Source: Streptomyces atratus
GTDB taxonomy: Bacteria; Actinomycetota; Actinomycetes; Streptomycetales; Streptomycetaceae
DNA: 50,410 bases
Direction: 5' to 3'
Assembly (NCBI RefSeq): GCF_900119365.1
Contig: NZ_FPJO01000040.1
Coordinates: 1-50,410 of the forward strand
Shown: piece by piece, positions 39,112 through 46,513 of the stretch
How positions within the stretch are numbered: position 1 is the first letter of the stretch
Layout of the letters: each line of letters opens with the position of its first letter
Position numbers and translations under genes: made by a program
The notes under the pieces: model-generated
Databases searched by the model: none
What the model saw: the letters and a program-made list of their open reading frames with translations, nothing else
Told to the model about the DNA's origin: nothing

Positions 39112-42100
39112 TCAGCCTCGCGGCTTCTCGCGCATCTCGTACGTCGCGATGACGTCGTCGATCTTGATGTCGTTGAAGTTTCCGAGGTTGATACCGCCCT
39201 CGAAGCCTTCGCGGATCTCGGTGACGTCGTCCTTGAAGCGGCGCAGACCGGAGATGTTGAGGTTCTCCGCGATGACCTTGCCATCGCGCAGCAGGCGCGC
39301 CTTGGTGTTGCGCTTGACCTCGCCGGAGCGGACCAGCACACCGGCGATGTTGCCCAGCTTGGACGAGCGGAAGATCTCGCGGATCTCCGCCGTACCGAGC
39401 TCGACCTCTTCGTACTCCGGCTTGAGCATGCCCTTGAGGGCCGCCTCGATCTCCTCGATGGCCTGGTAGATCACCGAGTAGTAGCGGACGTCGACGCCCT
39501 CGCGCTCCGCCATCTGCTGGGCACGCCCGGCAGCGCGGACGTTGAAGCCGATGACGATGGCGTCGGAGCCGGTCGCCAGGTCGATGTCCGACTCGGTGAC
39601 CGCACCCACACCGCGGTGCAGGACCCGGATGTCGACCTCGTCGCCGACGTCGAGCTGGAGCAGCGAGGACTCGAGAGCCTCCACCGAACCGGACGCGTCG
39701 CCCTTGATGATGAGGTTGAGCTCCTGGACCAGACCGGCCTTGAGCGCCTCGTCCAGGTTCTCCAGGGAGAACCGGACACCCTTGCGGGCGAAGTTGGCGT
39801 TGCGCTCGCGGGCGGCACGCTTCTCGGCGATCTGACGGGCCGTACGGTCCTCGTCGACCACCAGGAAGTTGTCGCCGGCACCCGGGACGTTGGTGAGACC
39901 GAGCACGAGGACGGGGGTCGACGGACCCGCTTCCTCGACGTTGTTGCCGTTGTCGTCGAGCATCGCCCGGACACGGCCGTACGCGTCGCCGACCACCATC
40001 GTGTCGCCGATGCGCAGCGTGCCGCGCTGGACCAGGACGGTCGAAACGGCACCGCGGCCGCGGTCGAGGTGGGACTCGATCGCAATACCCTGCGCGTCCT
40101 GCTCGGGGTTGGCCCGCAGGTCGAGCGAGGCGTCGGCGGTGAGGACGACGGCCTCCAGCAGTGCCTCGATGTTGAGGCCCTGCTTGGCGGAGATGTCGAC
40201 GAACATCGTGTCGCCGCCGTACTCCTCGGCCACCAGACCGAACTCGGTGAGCTGACCGCGCACCTTGGTCGGGTCGGCACCCTCGACGTCGATCTTGTTG
40301 ACCGCGACCACGATCGGCACCTCGGCCGCCTTGGCGTGGTTCAGCGCCTCGATCGTCTGGGGCATCACACCGTCGTTCGCCGCCACCACGAGGATCGCGA
40401 TGTCGGTGGACTTCGCACCACGGGCACGCATGGCGGTGAACGCCTCGTGACCCGGGGTGTCGATGAAGGTGATCCGGCGGTCCTCGCCGTTGACCTCGGA
40501 GGAGACCTGGTAGGCACCGATGTGCTGCGTGATGCCGCCGGCCTCGCCCGCGACGACGTTCGTCTTGCGGATCGCGTCCAGCAGTCGGGTCTTACCGTGG
40601 TCGACGTGACCCATGACGGTCACGACCGGCGGGCGGGAGACCAGGGCCTCTTCGCCGCCCTCGTCCTCGCCGAACTCGATGTCGAAGGACTCGAGCAGCT
40701 CGCGGTCCTCCTCCTCGGGGCTGACGATCTCGAGGACGTAGTTCATCTCGTCCGCGAGCAGCTTGAGGGTGTCGTCGGAGACGGACTGCGTCGCCGTGAC
40801 CATCTCGCCGAGGTTCATCATCACGGCGACGAGCGACGCCGGGTTGGCGTTGATCTTCTCCGCGAAGTCGGTGAGGGAGGCACCGCGCGACAGACGGACG
40901 GACTGTCCGTTGCCGCGAGGCAGCATGACGCCGCCCACCGACGGGGCCTGCATGGCCTCGTACTCCTGGCGCCTCTGCCGCTTCGACTTGCGACCACGAC
41001 GCGCGGGACCGCCGGGACGGCCGAACGCACCCTGTGTGCCACCACGGCCACCGGGGCCGCCGGGACGTCCACCGAAGCCGGGACGACCGCCGAAGCCACC
41101 GCCACCGCCACCGGGACGACCCGCACCGCCACCGCCGCCACCGGGACGGCCGGCGAAACCGCCGCCACCGCCACCGGGACCGGCCGGACGGCCTGCGAAG
41201 CCACCGCCACCGGGACGGCCTGCGCCGCCGGGACGACCGCCGCCACCGGGACCACGGCCACCGCCGGGGCCACCACCGGGACGCGGGCCGGCAGCGGGAC
41301 GCTGCGGCATCATGCCCGGGTTCGGACGGTTACCACCGGGGGCACCGCCCGGACGGGGAGCCTGCGGACGGGGCATGCCGCCCGGAGTCGGACGGGCACC
41401 GCCCTGACCCTGCGGGCGCGGGGCGCCACCGGGGCCGCCCTGCGGGCGCGGGGCGCCCGGACGGTCCTGGCCGCCACCGGGACGCGGGGCGCCGCCGGGA
41501 CGGGGCGCCTGCGGACGGGCCATGCCCGTCGAGCCACCGGAGGTGAAGGGGTTGTTGCCCGGACGGGGACCGGCCGGACGGCCGCCGGGGCGCGGTGCGC
41601 CCTGGCCCGCGGGACGTGCGGGGCGGTCGCCGCCGCGCTCGCCACCACGGCCGCCGTCGCGCTGGCCACCGTCGCGCTGACCGCCGGCCGGGGCCGGGCG
41701 GGCGGGGCGGGGGCCGGGGGTGGCACCCGCGGGACGCGGGGCCTGCTGCTGCGGGGCAGCCTGCTGAGCCGGAGCCGGAGCCGAGAACTCGGCGGCGGGC
41801 ACCGGGGTCACCGGAGCGGGCTTGGGCGCGGGCTTCGGGCCCGGACGCGGGCCGGGAGCCGGCGCGGAAGGCGCTGCGGGGGTGCTGCTCGCCGGGGCGG
41901 CGGGGGCCGGCTTGGGGGCCGGGGCGCCGGGCTTCGGGGCAGCGGGACGTGCCGCAGCGGCCGGGGAGGGCGCTGCGGGCTTTGCGGGCGTCGCCTTGCG
42001 GGGCGCGCCAGGCTTTGCAGCGGACTTGCCGGCGTTGCCGCCGGGCCCCTGCAGTGCGTCAGTCAACTTGCGTACAACCGGCGCCTCGATCGTCGAGGAC

Positions 42101-42201
42101 GCCGAACGGACGAATTCACCGAGTTCTTGGAGCTTGGCCATGACGACCTTGCTCTCGACGCCGAACTCCTTGGCGAGTTCGTATACCCGGACCTTAGCCA
42201 C
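39112..42201 (-). CDS. infB: Translation initiation factor IF-2
   Basis: GTPase that delivers initiator tRNA to the 30S subunit. It has 1029 residues, long for the family. An N-terminal IF2_N domain (VYELAKEFGVESKVVMAKL) is followed by a disordered Pro/Ala/Arg stretch, then Gly-rich repeats around GGGGFAGRPGG (about 300-390). After that come the second IF2_N unit and the G domain, with GHVDHGKT at 531-538, DTPGHE and NKID. The C-terminal domains II-IV are complete. The GTG at 42201 has AAGGAG five bases upstream. It is the last gene of the rimP-nusA-ylxR-infB run. Confidence 0.97.
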   Translation of the reverse strand: MAKVRVYELAKEFGVESKVVMAKLQELGEFVRSASSTIEAPVVRKLTDALQGPGGNAGKSAAKPGAPRKATPAKPAAPSPAAAARPAAPKPGAPAPKPAPAAPASSTPAAPSAPAPGPRPGPKPAPKPAPVTPVPAAEFSAPAPAQQAAPQQQAPRPAGATPGPRPARPAPAGGQRDGGQRDGGRGGERGGDRPARPAGQGAPRPGGRPAGPRPGNNPFTSGGSTGMARPQAPRPGGAPRPGGGQDRPGAPRPQGGPGGAPRPQGQGGARPTPGGMPRPQAPRPGGAPGGNRPNPGMMPQRPAAGPRPGGGPGGGRGPGGGGRPGGAGRPGGGGFAGRPAGPGGGGGGFAGRPGGGGGGAGRPGGGGGGFGGRPGFGGRPGGPGGRGGTQGAFGRPGGPARRGRKSKRQRRQEYEAMQAPSVGGVMLPRGNGQSVRLSRGASLTDFAEKINANPASLVAVMMNLGEMVTATQSVSDDTLKLLADEMNYVLEIVSPEEEDRELLESFDIEFGEDEGGEEALVSRPPVVTVMGHVDHGKTRLLDAIRKTNVVAGEAGGITQHIGAYQVSSEVNGEDRRITFIDTPGHEAFTAMRARGAKSTDIAILVVAANDGVMPQTIEALNHAKAAEVPIVVAVNKIDVEGADPTKVRGQLTEFGLVAEEYGGDTMFVDISAKQGLNIEALLEAVVLTADASLDLRANPEQDAQGIAIESHLDRGRGAVSTVLVQRGTLRIGDTMVVGDAYGRVRAMLDDNGNNVEEAGPSTPVLVLGLTNVPGAGDNFLVVDEDRTARQIAEKRAARERNANFARKGVRFSLENLDEALKAGLVQELNLIIKGDASGSVEALESSLLQLDVGDEVDIRVLHRGVGAVTESDIDLATGSDAIVIGFNVRAAGRAQQMAEREGVDVRYYSVIYQAIEEIEAALKGMLKPEYEEVELGTAEIREIFRSSKLGNIAGVLVRSGEVKRNTKARLLRDGKVIAENLNISGLRRFKDDVTEIREGFEGGINLGNFNDIKIDDVIATYEMREKPRG
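41034..41300 (-). repeat. Gly/Arg-rich coding repeats in infB
   Basis: Many imperfect short repeats of the CCACCGCCACCGGGACG type encode (G)nFAGRPGG and RPGG units in the disordered N-terminal part of IF-2. They are coding low complexity, prone to length variation and assembly error. Confidence 0.75.
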
Positions 42202-42214
42202 TTCGCTCCTTTTA

Positions 42215-42235
42215 GGTCCGGGTTACCGCCGGACC
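42215..42235 (-). promoter_or_regulatory. Hairpin just upstream of the infB ribosome site
   Basis: GGTCCGG (42215-42221) and CCGGACC (42229-42235) form a perfect 7-bp stem with a 7-base loop, ending two bases before the AAGGAG (42212-42207). It could influence infB translation. Confidence 0.4.
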
Positions 42236-42250
42236 GTCGCTACTTCATGG

Positions 42251-42283
42251 GCGTACTCATCGCGTACTCATCGAGTGCTCATC
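42251..42283 (-). repeat. Three tandem 11-base repeats between ylxR and infB
   Basis: GCGTACTCATC (42251-42261), GCGTACTCATC (42262-42272) and GAGTGCTCATC (42273-42283) are head-to-tail. The 147-base ylxR-infB gap otherwise holds a GCACGGGG/TCCCGTGC palindrome at 42323-42338. The role is unknown. Confidence 0.7.
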
Positions 42284-42348
42284 GCAATCTCGACCTACTT
42301 CCAACTCGCGAGGTACCTGACCGCACGGGGTCCCGTGCCGTTCATTTC

Positions 42349-42627
42349 TTACGGTGTCACCCGTTCGACGAACCGCTGCACTGCGGCGGGGTCGAACGGC
42401 CCCTTGGCCTTGAAGGCCCGAGGGAAGGCCCGGCGGCGAACCGCCAGGTCCAGACAGACGGAGGCGGGGTGTACATAGGCACCCCGGCCGGGCAGCGTAC
42501 CGCGAGGATCGGGGACGCATGCGTCCCCGTCCGCGACGATGCGCAGCAGCTCGCTCTTGGCCGCCCGCTCCCGGCATCCCACACAGGTTCGCTCAGGGCA
42601 AGCGCGGGCGTGCGTCCGGCCAGACAC
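42349..42627 (-). CDS. ylxR: YlxR family RNA-binding protein
   Basis: A 92-residue protein of the YlxR/DUF448 family with CVGCRERA near the N-terminus and the signature GRGAYVH. The fold suggests RNA binding, and its place between nusA and infB is conserved in many bacteria. The GTG at 42627 has GGAGG about 11 bases upstream. Two cysteines near the N-terminus (CVGC) are typical of the family. Confidence 0.93.
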   Translation of the reverse strand: MSGRTHARACPERTCVGCRERAAKSELLRIVADGDACVPDPRGTLPGRGAYVHPASVCLDLAVRRRAFPRAFKAKGPFDPAAVQRFVERVTP

Positions 42628-42750
42628 GGCTAAGTCTACCTCCCCGCACCGACCTCACCCCTTTGGGGCAAAAATCGAACGGATGTTGTCGTGATCTCAG
42701 CGGCATGCCGCCCAGATGTATTCCCCGCGGGTGCAATTCCCGCGGACCGG

Positions 42751-43791
42751 TCAGCGGCGCTCGGACCGCTCGCGGGCCCGCTCGGCCCGCTCCCGGTCGG
42801 CCACGTCGCGCTCGGCGTCGGTCTCGGTGTCCGGGCGGATGTCGATGCGCCAGCCGGTGAGACGGGCGGCGAGGCGGGCATTCTGCCCCTCCTTGCCGAT
42901 CGCCAGCGAGAGCTGGTAATCCGGCACGGTGACCCGGGCGGACCGGGCACCGAGGTCGACGACCTCGACCTCGCTCACCCGTGCGGGCGACAGCGCGTTG
43001 GCGACCATCTCGGCCGGGTCGTCCGACCAGTCCACGATGTCGATCTTCTCGCCGTGCAGCTCGGCCATGACATTGCGCACCCGGCCGCCCATCGGGCCGA
43101 TGCAGGCGCCCTTGGCGTTCAGCCCGGAGCGGGTCGAACGGACCGCGATCTTGGTGCGGTGACCGGCCTCGCGGGCGATCGCGCAGATCTCGACGGAACC
43201 GTCGGCGATCTCCGGCACCTCCAGCGCGAAGAGCTTCTTCACCAGGTTGGGGTGGGTCCGCGACAGCGTCACGGACGGACCGCGCACGCCCTTGGCGACC
43301 CGTACGACGTACGTGCGCAGCCGCAGGCCGTGGGTGTACTCCTCGCCCGGCACCTGCTCCTGCACCGGCAGGATCGCTTCCAGCTTGCCGATGTCGACCA
43401 GGACGTTCTTCGGGTCCTTGCCCTGCTGGACGACGCCGGTGACGACATCGCCCTCGTGGCCCGCGTACTCGCCGAACGTCCTGTCGTCCTCGGCGTCCCG
43501 CAGGCGCTGCAGGATGACCTGCTTGGCGGTGGTCGCGGCGATCCGGCCGAAACCGGACGGGGTGTCGTCGAACTCCTTGGGCTCCTGGCCCTCTTCCAGG
43601 TCGGCCGGGTCCTCCTTCGCCCACACCGTCACATGGCCGCGCTCGTCGAGCTTCACTCGCGCGCGGCGGTGGCTTCCGTCGGTACGGTGGTAGGCGATGA
43701 GGAGGGCCGACTCGATCGCCTCGACGAGCACGTCGAAGGGGATCTCCTTGTCCTGTGCCAAGCCCTTCAAGAGCTTCACATCGATGTCCAC
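42751..43791 (-). CDS. nusA: Transcription termination/antitermination factor NusA
   Basis: RNA polymerase-associated factor for pausing, termination and rRNA antitermination. The 346-residue protein has an N-terminal polymerase-binding domain (to about 110), an S1 domain (GDVVTGVVQQG onward) and two KH domains, the second with LSLAIGKEGQNARLAARLTGW. The C-terminus is a charged Arg/Glu run, without the acidic repeats of E. coli NusA, as in other actinobacteria. The GTG at 43791 is two bases after the rimP stop. Confidence 0.96.
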   Translation of the reverse strand: MDIDVKLLKGLAQDKEIPFDVLVEAIESALLIAYHRTDGSHRRARVKLDERGHVTVWAKEDPADLEEGQEPKEFDDTPSGFGRIAATTAKQVILQRLRDAEDDRTFGEYAGHEGDVVTGVVQQGKDPKNVLVDIGKLEAILPVQEQVPGEEYTHGLRLRTYVVRVAKGVRGPSVTLSRTHPNLVKKLFALEVPEIADGSVEICAIAREAGHRTKIAVRSTRSGLNAKGACIGPMGGRVRNVMAELHGEKIDIVDWSDDPAEMVANALSPARVSEVEVVDLGARSARVTVPDYQLSLAIGKEGQNARLAARLTGWRIDIRPDTETDAERDVADRERAERARERSERR

Positions 43792-43793
43792 GG

Positions 43794-44291
43794 CTACGCC
43801 TCCTCTTCCTTCTTGTCCTTGCGGCTGAATTCGATCTCCACGCGCGCCTTGGCGATCTCGTCGAAGGCGACCCGGCGGGACGTCGGCTTGCGGCCCTTGA
43901 CGCCCGGCACTTCGAGGTCGAGGCCCTCCTCGTCCACGGCGAGGATGCGGGCCACCAGCTCGCCGCCCTCGTGCAGGTGGAGCTTGGCCAGGCGGCCCGT
44001 GGCACGTACGTAGTGGCGGTGCTCCGTCAGCGGACGGTCGGCACCGGGGGAACTGACTTCGAGGACGTACTCGCCGTCGCCCATCGCGTCGGTCTCGTCC
44101 AGCTTCGCGGAGATCGCGCGGCTCAGCTCGGCGCAGGCGTCCAGCTCGACGCCCTCTTCGGAGTCCACGACGATGCGCAGCACACGGCGGCGGCCGGCCC
44201 GGGACACCTCGATCTCTTCGAGGTCCAGCTGTTCGGCGCTGACGAGCGGTTCGAGCAGCCCGCGCAGCCTCTCGCTCTGGGTGGTGCTCAT
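43794..44291 (-). CDS. rimP: Ribosome maturation factor RimP
   Basis: 30S assembly factor, 165 residues, with the two-domain family pattern: LEEIEVSRAGRRRVLRIVVDSEEGV, then DECA-like ELDACAELSRAI and YVLEVSSPGADRPL. GAGGAG lies nine bases before the ATG at 44291. It is first in the rimP-nusA-ylxR-infB operon and divergent from the lipoprotein gene across 177 bases, in which I see no convincing promoter pair. Confidence 0.95.
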   Translation of the reverse strand: MSTTQSERLRGLLEPLVSAEQLDLEEIEVSRAGRRRVLRIVVDSEEGVELDACAELSRAISAKLDETDAMGDGEYVLEVSSPGADRPLTEHRHYVRATGRLAKLHLHEGGELVARILAVDEEGLDLEVPGVKGRKPTSRRVAFDEIAKARVEIEFSRKDKKEEEA

Positions 44292-44468
44292 CCGGGTGAC
44301 TCCTCGGCCGCGTGTGCTGTTGTGGGGATCGTCGCGTGTCAGGTCAAAGGGTATCCGGTCCCGAGGGGTGTTGCCGTCCGCCGGCTCCCCGGCCGCGGGT
44401 ACGCTCGCCTGCGGTGATCACTTCAGGACAGATCCAGTCAAGTCAGGTCCAGACCCGAAGGAGAACAG

Positions 44469-44996
44469 GTGCGGCGCACGGGGACGACGCGCAGAGGTGT
44501 GTTCACCGCGACGGGAGCGATCGCCCTGGGGGCGGTGCTGGCCGGCTGCGGTGACGGGCCCGGCGGTGGGAAGGACTCCGGCCGGTCCGGGGCGGCGACC
44601 GCGGCCGAGCAGGCCTCCGCAGCACGGGCGGAGGAGCGGATCCGGGCGGCCGCCGCGCGGACCAGCCTGGAACTGCTCGGCGGCTACGAGCACGTGATCA
44701 GGACCCATCCGGCGACCGCCGCCGGGCTGTCGCCGCTGCGGGACGCCGTACGGGCCCACGCCAAGGCGCTGGTCCCGGCCGGCGGGCAGGCGCTCACCTT
44801 CTCGCGGTCGCGGGCGACCGATGCCGGGGCCGCCGTCAGGGAACTGGCCGCGGCGGAGCGCCGCGCCGCGGACACGCGCCTGGCGGCCCTCATGGAGGCC
44901 CCGCCGGAGCTGGCCCGGCTGCTGGCGTCGATCGCGGCGGCGGGCGCGGCCCACGCCTATCTGCTGACCGAACTGGCCAAGGAGACCTCGTCATGA
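44469..44996 (+). CDS. Predicted Tat-type lipoprotein, unknown function
   Basis: A 175-residue protein. The N-terminus has TTRRGVF (twin arginine), a hydrophobic stretch and the lipobox LAGC with Cys at about residue 27, so it is probably a lipid-anchored exported protein. The mature part is Ala-rich and helical, without known motifs. AAGGAG lies six bases before the GTG at 44469. The stop overlaps the DUF4439 start (ATGA). A comparable gene pair lies between rimP and proS in M. tuberculosis (from memory Rv2843-Rv2844), so the linkage is old. Confidence 0.85.
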   Translation: MRRTGTTRRGVFTATGAIALGAVLAGCGDGPGGGKDSGRSGAATAAEQASAARAEERIRAAAARTSLELLGGYEHVIRTHPATAAGLSPLRDAVRAHAKALVPAGGQALTFSRSRATDAGAAVRELAAAERRAADTRLAALMEAPPELARLLASIAAAGAAHAYLLTELAKETSS

Positions 44997-45511
44997 GCGC
45001 CGGGACACAGAAGGCCGCCCAGGCGGCCCTGGCCGCCGAGCACGCGGCGGTGTACGGGTACGGGGTGGTCGGCGGCCGGGTCGCCGAGGGCCGCCGGGCC
45101 GAGGCCGGGGCCGCCTACCACGCGCACCGGGCCCGGCGCGACGCGCTGGTGCGGACGGTGCGCGGGCTGGGCGGTGAGCCGGTGGCGGCGCAGGCCGCGT
45201 ACGCTCTGCCGTTCGCGGTGCCGGACCCGGCCGCGGCGGCGCGGCTGGCGGCCGTGCTGGAGGACCGGGTCGCGGGCGTGTACTCCGATCTCGTCCGGGC
45301 CGCCGAGGGACCGCTCAGGCGGGAGGCCGCCGACGCGCTGCGGGAGGCCGCGGTCCGCGCGGTCCGCTGGCGGGGCAGCGGCGTACCCTTTCCCGGGCTT
45401 GCCGAGCGGACCGCCGACGGAACCGGCGCGAAGGCGGGGACCGCCGCGAACGCCGGGTCCGGCGCGAAGAGCGGGGCCGATGTGACGAACGGGTCCGGCG
45501 CGACGCACTGA
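44993..45511 (+). CDS. DUF4439 ferritin-like domain protein
   Basis: A 172-residue protein. Residues 1-130 form a four-helix ferritin-like bundle (ALAAEHAAVYGYGVVGG with Glu16, then AYHAHRARRDAL), followed by a Gly/Ala/Thr-rich tail of about 40 residues. Metal binding is possible but not shown. It is translationally coupled to the lipoprotein gene, which suggests the two products work together, perhaps with the domain reaching the envelope only if it has another export route, since no signal peptide is seen. Confidence 0.85.
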   Translation: MSAGTQKAAQAALAAEHAAVYGYGVVGGRVAEGRRAEAGAAYHAHRARRDALVRTVRGLGGEPVAAQAAYALPFAVPDPAAAARLAAVLEDRVAGVYSDLVRAAEGPLRREAADALREAAVRAVRWRGSGVPFPGLAERTADGTGAKAGTAANAGSGAKSGADVTNGSGATH

Positions 45512-45539
45512 AGAGGCTCTGAAAGGGAACAAAGCACGT

Positions 45540-46442
45540 ATGGGTTTCGAACCGCCGCAGCGTCTGGTGCGGGCGCTGGGCGAGTCGTACGGGGACGCGG
45601 CCGCCGCCGACTGGCTGGCGCGGCTTCCCGCACTGACCGAGGAAGCGTTGTCCGCCACCGGAGGGCCGGCCGTGGAGCGGGTCGCCGCCCCGGGGGGCCG
45701 CAGCAGTCTGGTCCTGCTGGTGACGTGTTCCGACGGCTCCCCGGCCGCGCTGAAGATCGCACCGCCCGGGGCCGCACCCGAGCTGGAGCGGGCGGCGCTG
45801 GCCCACTGGAACGGCTGGGGCGCGGTGCAGCTCGTCGCCGCCGGCCCCGGCGCGCTGCTGCTGGAGCGGCTGCACCCCGAGGTGTCGCTGCGCTCGCTGC
45901 CGGAAGCGAAGGCGCTGCTCGAAGCGGCGGGGACGGTGCGCCGGCTGTGGGTCGAGCCGCCGGCCGGGCACGGTTTCGAGACGGTCGCCGAGCGGACCGG
46001 GCGCCGCATCGAGCCGATGCGTGCCTGTGCGGCGGCCGACCCGGGCCTGGAGCCGCTGGTCGCCGCGGCGCTCGCGGCGCGCGAGGAGCTGGTCGCCCAC
46101 TCCCCCGAACTCCTGCTGCTGCACGGCAACTTCCGCCAGAGCAAGGTGCTGGCCGGCGAGCGGGTGCCGTGGCTGACCGTCGGCCCCGAGCCGCTGGTCG
46201 GTGAGCGCGCCTACGACCTGGCGCGCCTGGTGCGCGACCGCGTCGAGGACCTGATCGCCTCGCCCGGCGGCCCGGTGACGGCCCGGCGGCGGATCAAGAA
46301 GCTCGCCGATTCGCTGGACGTGGACCGGGAGCGGCTGCACGGCTGGACGCTGTTTCGTGCGGTGGAGTCGGGGACCCGGGCGCTGACGGCCGGCCGCCGC
46401 CAGGAGGGCGAGCTGTCGCTGGAGCTCGCGAGCTGGCTCTGA
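45540..46442 (+). CDS. Aminoglycoside phosphotransferase-like protein, predicted pseudokinase
   Basis: A 300-residue protein of the APH/streptomycin 6-kinase-like fold. The ATP-side lysine (ALK72IA) and the PLVGERAYDLARL segment are recognisable. The catalytic loop, expected as HGDLHxxN, reads HGNFRQSK (195-202): Asp to Asn, His to Arg, Asn to Lys. The metal-binding Asp of the following IDP-type motif is Gly215 (TVGPEP). It is therefore unlikely to transfer phosphate in the usual way. The ATG at 45540 is 28 bases past the DUF4439 stop, in the same unit; a 21-bp hairpin follows. Confidence 0.82.
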   Translation: MGFEPPQRLVRALGESYGDAAAADWLARLPALTEEALSATGGPAVERVAAPGGRSSLVLLVTCSDGSPAALKIAPPGAAPELERAALAHWNGWGAVQLVAAGPGALLLERLHPEVSLRSLPEAKALLEAAGTVRRLWVEPPAGHGFETVAERTGRRIEPMRACAAADPGLEPLVAAALAAREELVAHSPELLLLHGNFRQSKVLAGERVPWLTVGPEPLVGERAYDLARLVRDRVEDLIASPGGPVTARRRIKKLADSLDVDRERLHGWTLFRAVESGTRALTAGRRQEGELSLELASWL

Positions 46443-46461
46443 GCCTGTCGCTCCAGGCCCG

Positions 46462-46506
46462 GAAAGCCGCAGGCCCCCGCGCGGCGCGCGGGGGCCTGCG
46501 GCTTTC
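46462..46506. terminator. 21-bp perfect bidirectional terminator hairpin
   Basis: The arms 46462-46482 and 46486-46506 pair perfectly over 21 bp with a 3-base GGC loop, and CTTTC ends the right arm. It lies between the convergent kinase-like gene and proS and serves both. Confidence 0.9.
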
Positions 46507-46513
46507 TGCGGTG

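Noticed and set aside
41034..41300. Possible CRISPR-like or mobile repeat
   Set aside because: The repeats are short, irregular and in frame with IF-2, encoding Gly/Arg-rich units.
38929..42633. 1234-codon open frame opposite infB
   Set aside because: It is a shadow of infB, with long Thr/Ala/Gly runs opposite the Gly/Pro-rich region.
45540..46442. Aminoglycoside resistance kinase
   Set aside because: The catalytic Asp, the metal-binding Asp and the loop Asn are all replaced, and the locus is a conserved core junction.
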